Positions 15,628 to 17,099 of a stretch of 17,099 nt of DNA are shown piece by piece; position 1 is the first letter of the stretch, and each line of letters starts with the position of its first letter. The translations under genes and the position numbers were made by a program. Below the pieces are notes generated by a model. The model was given only the letters and a program-made list of their open reading frames with translations. It was not told the DNA's origin and made no database searches. Origin of the DNA: CAZDOD01 sp964506935 (GTDB taxonomy: Bacteria; Desulfobacterota; Zymogenia; Zymogenales; Zymogenaceae). The DNA lies in assembly GCA_964506935.1 (NCBI GenBank), contig CAZDOD010000051.1, positions 1 to 17,099 on the forward strand. The letters run 5' to 3'.

Positions 15628-15656
15628 ATTATAATGCCCGCATCGTCTCCCGTCAA
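15628..15656 (-). promoter_or_regulatory. Near-consensus promoter of the MoxR operon, placed for a leaderless mRNA
   Basis: On the minus strand TTGACG (15656-15651, five of six consensus bases), a 17-base spacer, and a perfect TATAAT (15633-15628). The -10 ends at 15628 and six bases (15627-15622) separate it from the ATG at 15621-15619. Normal sigma70 geometry puts +1 on the A of that ATG. Confidence 0.82.
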
Positions 15657-15709
15657 GGGAGGCCGAAAAAAATGGATAAATCCCCAAAGTCCGATTTGTC
15701 TGATTTGGC

Positions 15710-15739
15710 TTGCCTAAAATGACTACATTGAAGTAAAAT
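15710..15739 (+). promoter_or_regulatory. Promoter of the DUF2007-like gene, also placed for a leaderless mRNA
   Basis: TTGCCT (15710-15715, four of six) and TAAAAT (15734-15739, five of six) are 18 bases apart. The -10 ends at 15739 and the ATG begins at 15746, so the predicted +1 is the A of the start codon. There is no ribosome-binding site in the six bases between. It mirrors the MoxR promoter across a shared region of about 125 bp. Confidence 0.6.
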
Positions 15740-15745
15740 AGAGTC

Positions 15746-16012
15746 ATGGGAGATTCAAAAAAATATGTAGATATCTTCTTTTCATATAACGATTTCGAGT
15801 CCGACATCATAAAAGATATCCTCACGCGGGAAGGGATACCCTTTATCGTCAGGGATCAGAGGATAAGCCCCTACCCGATTACGATCGATCACTTCCCCCA
15901 GCGGCGTTTTTCCGTCCCGAAGGCACATTCAGAGAGGGCAAGAAAGCTGATCTCCGACGCAGTCGAATCGGGGGCGATCCCTAAGGACGGCTCGATCGTG
16001 GAGGACGACTGA
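15746..16012 (+). CDS. DUF2007-like small protein (putative signal transducing protein)
   Basis: An 88-aa soluble protein. The pattern YVDIFFSYNDFESDIIKDIL (7-26) then TREGIPFIVRDQ (27-38), and later RRFSVPKAHSERARKLISDA (53-72), matches the fold of DUF2007, a PII-like small domain often labelled a putative signal transducing protein with no known function. The extreme C-terminus is acidic (SIVEDD). The start at ATG 15746 fits the family; it lacks a ribosome-binding site and is probably leaderless. The stop is one base before the TTG start of the Mut7-C-like gene, so the two are translationally linked. The family call is moderate to good; the function is unknown. Confidence 0.75.
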   Translation: MGDSKKYVDIFFSYNDFESDIIKDILTREGIPFIVRDQRISPYPITIDHFPQRRFSVPKAHSERARKLISDAVESGAIPKDGSIVEDD

Positions 16013-16013
16013 C

Positions 16014-16457
16014 TTGAAGTTTTTGGCAGGCCCACCGCTCGGAAGGCTCGCGAGGTGGCTGAGGATATTGGGATTCGACTGCCAATATCAGACAGAATCC
16101 GAAATGAACGGGGACGGGGATACCTCAAAATATGCCGAGGATCACCTCATCCTCACAAGGAGGACCGACGCAAAAGGATCGAACGTCATATTTATCGGCG
16201 AAGACAGGGTAGAGAGCCAGCTTAGGGTACTTAACCAACTCATCCCGATAAAAGATCGTATCCAGCCGTTCTCGCGCTGCATCGAGTGCAACGTTCCATT
16301 AAAAAGTATCTCGAAAGACGAGGCGAGATCAATAGTCCCGGAATATATATATCTCACCCAAGAAGACTTCAAAATATGCCCCCAATGTGGCAGAGTTTTC
16401 TGGCCAGGCACCCACCGAAATAGAATGGAAATAAAAATTAAGGAGATTTTTGGATAA
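16014..16457 (+). CDS. Mut7-C-like protein with zinc ribbon, likely inactive nuclease
   Basis: A 147-aa protein with the Mut7-C (PIN-fold RNase-like) domain and a C-terminal zinc ribbon. TTG 16014 is the start, with GGAGG 9 bases upstream. The hallmark LGRLARWLRILGFD (9-22) is intact, and the ribbon has C89-x2-C92 (SRCIECNVPLK) and C122-x2-C125 (CPQCGRVFWPGTH). Family members usually read F-x-A-D-R-M-LGRLARWLR and L-L-T-R-D; here the first aspartate is glycine (G6 in MKFLAGPP) and the second is arginine (R50 in ILTRRTD). Loss of two acidic metal-binding positions suggests it cannot cut RNA and may only bind it (inference). It is one base downstream of the DUF2007-like gene. Confidence 0.8.
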   Translation: MKFLAGPPLGRLARWLRILGFDCQYQTESEMNGDGDTSKYAEDHLILTRRTDAKGSNVIFIGEDRVESQLRVLNQLIPIKDRIQPFSRCIECNVPLKSISKDEARSIVPEYIYLTQEDFKICPQCGRVFWPGTHRNRMEIKIKEIFG

Positions 16458-16569
16458 TTATATACATTAATTCTTCCAATTCCATCGAATCTATGATATT
16501 TAATAGGGGGAGAAGGGGGGTTCTTTTTGATTCCCGCTTTTGACCTAATTGATAAGAGGAGGCGATAAA

Positions 16570-16914
16570 ATGGAGGAAAAGAACCTTTGGGAAGATATTA
16601 AAAAAGGTGCCTCGGAGGGGTTTTCGGCACTCAAAGTGGAGCTTTCCAAGTTCGCCAGAGAGATTGAGAAGCAAGGTAGGGTAATCAAGAAGAAGATGGA
16701 TCTGTCTTCGACACTGAGGCTCGTTAACCAGAGCTACACACGATTGGGTGCCAGGATATATGAACTGACTGAAGCAGGGAAAAGCCAGGATATATTGAAA
16801 GACGAGTTGGTCTCCTCCATCATCTCGCAGATCAACGACCACAAAAAGGATGTAAAGAAGATAGAGAAAGAAATAGAGGAGATCAAAAAGCCCTCTAATA
16901 AGGCCTCCGAGTGA
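16570..16914 (+). CDS. Small coiled-coil protein of unknown function
   Basis: A 114-aa soluble, strongly charged protein. ATG 16570 has AGAGGAGG at 16555-16562, an ideal ribosome-binding site. It is nearly all predicted helix: an amphipathic N-terminal stretch (NLWEDIKKGASEGFSALKVE), a central helix ending near RLGARIYEL, and a C-terminal K/E coiled coil (DHKKDVKKIEKEIEEIKK). There is no signal peptide, membrane segment, cysteine or metal motif. The shape resembles phasin-like or YtxH-like helical proteins, but no family can be assigned. The 112-bp gap from the Mut7-C-like gene argues for its own promoter, though none is clear. No terminator with a T tract was seen after it. Confidence 0.7.
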   Translation: MEEKNLWEDIKKGASEGFSALKVELSKFAREIEKQGRVIKKKMDLSSTLRLVNQSYTRLGARIYELTEAGKSQDILKDELVSSIISQINDHKKDVKKIEKEIEEIKKPSNKASE

Positions 16915-17099
16915 GAACCTTCCAAAAAGAAAGCCGGCTTTTAAAGCCAAGACCGAAAAACCAACCGATGAGGGCTCAGATCAAAAGGATTAAGCAAAAA
17001 AGAATCCTCGCCTGATTACGATTTTTTATAATTTCAAAAAAAGGGTAAATAAAGCTATTAAAAGGCGGGATGGGGTGGTCGGCTCGAGATTTACGAGCA

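Noticed and set aside
15622..15825. A 68-residue N-terminal extension of the MoxR frame.
   Set aside because: It has no MoxR similarity and runs across a strong promoter and into the divergent gene; the ATG at 15621 fits the family start.
16921..16953. Short inverted repeat AAAGCCGGCTTTTAAAGCC after the coiled-coil gene as a terminator.
   Set aside because: The possible stems have no or only a 3-base loop and no T tract follows.
17027..17099. TATAAT at 17027-17032 followed by an ATG at 17070 opening 10 codons to the window end, and a GCTCG/CGAGC hairpin with a 7-base loop.
   Set aside because: No -35 at the right distance, the ribosome-binding site spacing is too short, and the hairpin loop lacks the T at position 33 needed for a tRNA anticodon arm. 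Too little sequence remains to call a gene.

Overview
The window looks like chromosomal DNA from a diderm (Gram-negative type) bacterium of roughly middle GC content. Two lipoproteins with lipoboxes, a periplasmic LTxxQ protein, and frequent TTG/GTG starts support this. The gene styles would fit a deltaproteobacterial (Desulfobacterota-like) lineage, but the taxonomy is inference. No insertion sequence, phage gene, CRISPR array or long repeat is visible. It is mostly housekeeping and envelope genes, densely packed, with a few unusual members.

Left part (1-3300). A 3'-truncated tRNA-Ser(UGA) and serS (seryl-tRNA synthetase) lie on the minus strand. Divergent from serS is a compact plus-strand operon: an ECF sigma factor, a membrane ZAS-type anti-sigma factor with a very acidic periplasmic tail, and a secreted Spy/CpxP-like LTxxQ protein. 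This looks like an envelope-stress sensing module. A GC hairpin separates it from the convergent gene mltG.

Middle part (3320-10516, minus strand). In transcription order: a creatininase-family hydrolase, a polar amino-acid ABC importer (lipoprotein SBP, intrinsic terminator, a 661-aa permease with a large extra N-terminal membrane region, GlnQ-type ATPase), a second and divergent lipoprotein SBP, ruvX (YqgF nuclease), and mltG (lytic transglycosylase).

Right part (10595-16914). A minus-strand set starts at a near-consensus promoter: MoxR AAA+ ATPase, DUF58 protein, TgpA-like transmembrane transglutaminase, then an SDR oxidoreductase leading toward the creatininase. Divergent from MoxR on the plus strand are a DUF2007-like protein and a Mut7-C-like protein that has lost key acidic residues, followed by a short coiled-coil protein of unknown function. 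Both genes flanking the divergent region (MoxR and DUF2007) have a -10 box placed so that transcription should start on the A of the ATG, so both mRNAs are predicted to be leaderless.

Most interesting points: the paired leaderless promoters, the oversized ABC permease, the sigma/ZAS/LTxxQ module with its acidic periplasmic domain, and the apparently catalytically dead Mut7-C protein. Several start codons were reassigned from ribosome-binding sites and family N-termini (ruvX, glnQ-type ATPase, second SBP, MoxR, anti-sigma, LTxxQ protein, coiled-coil protein).
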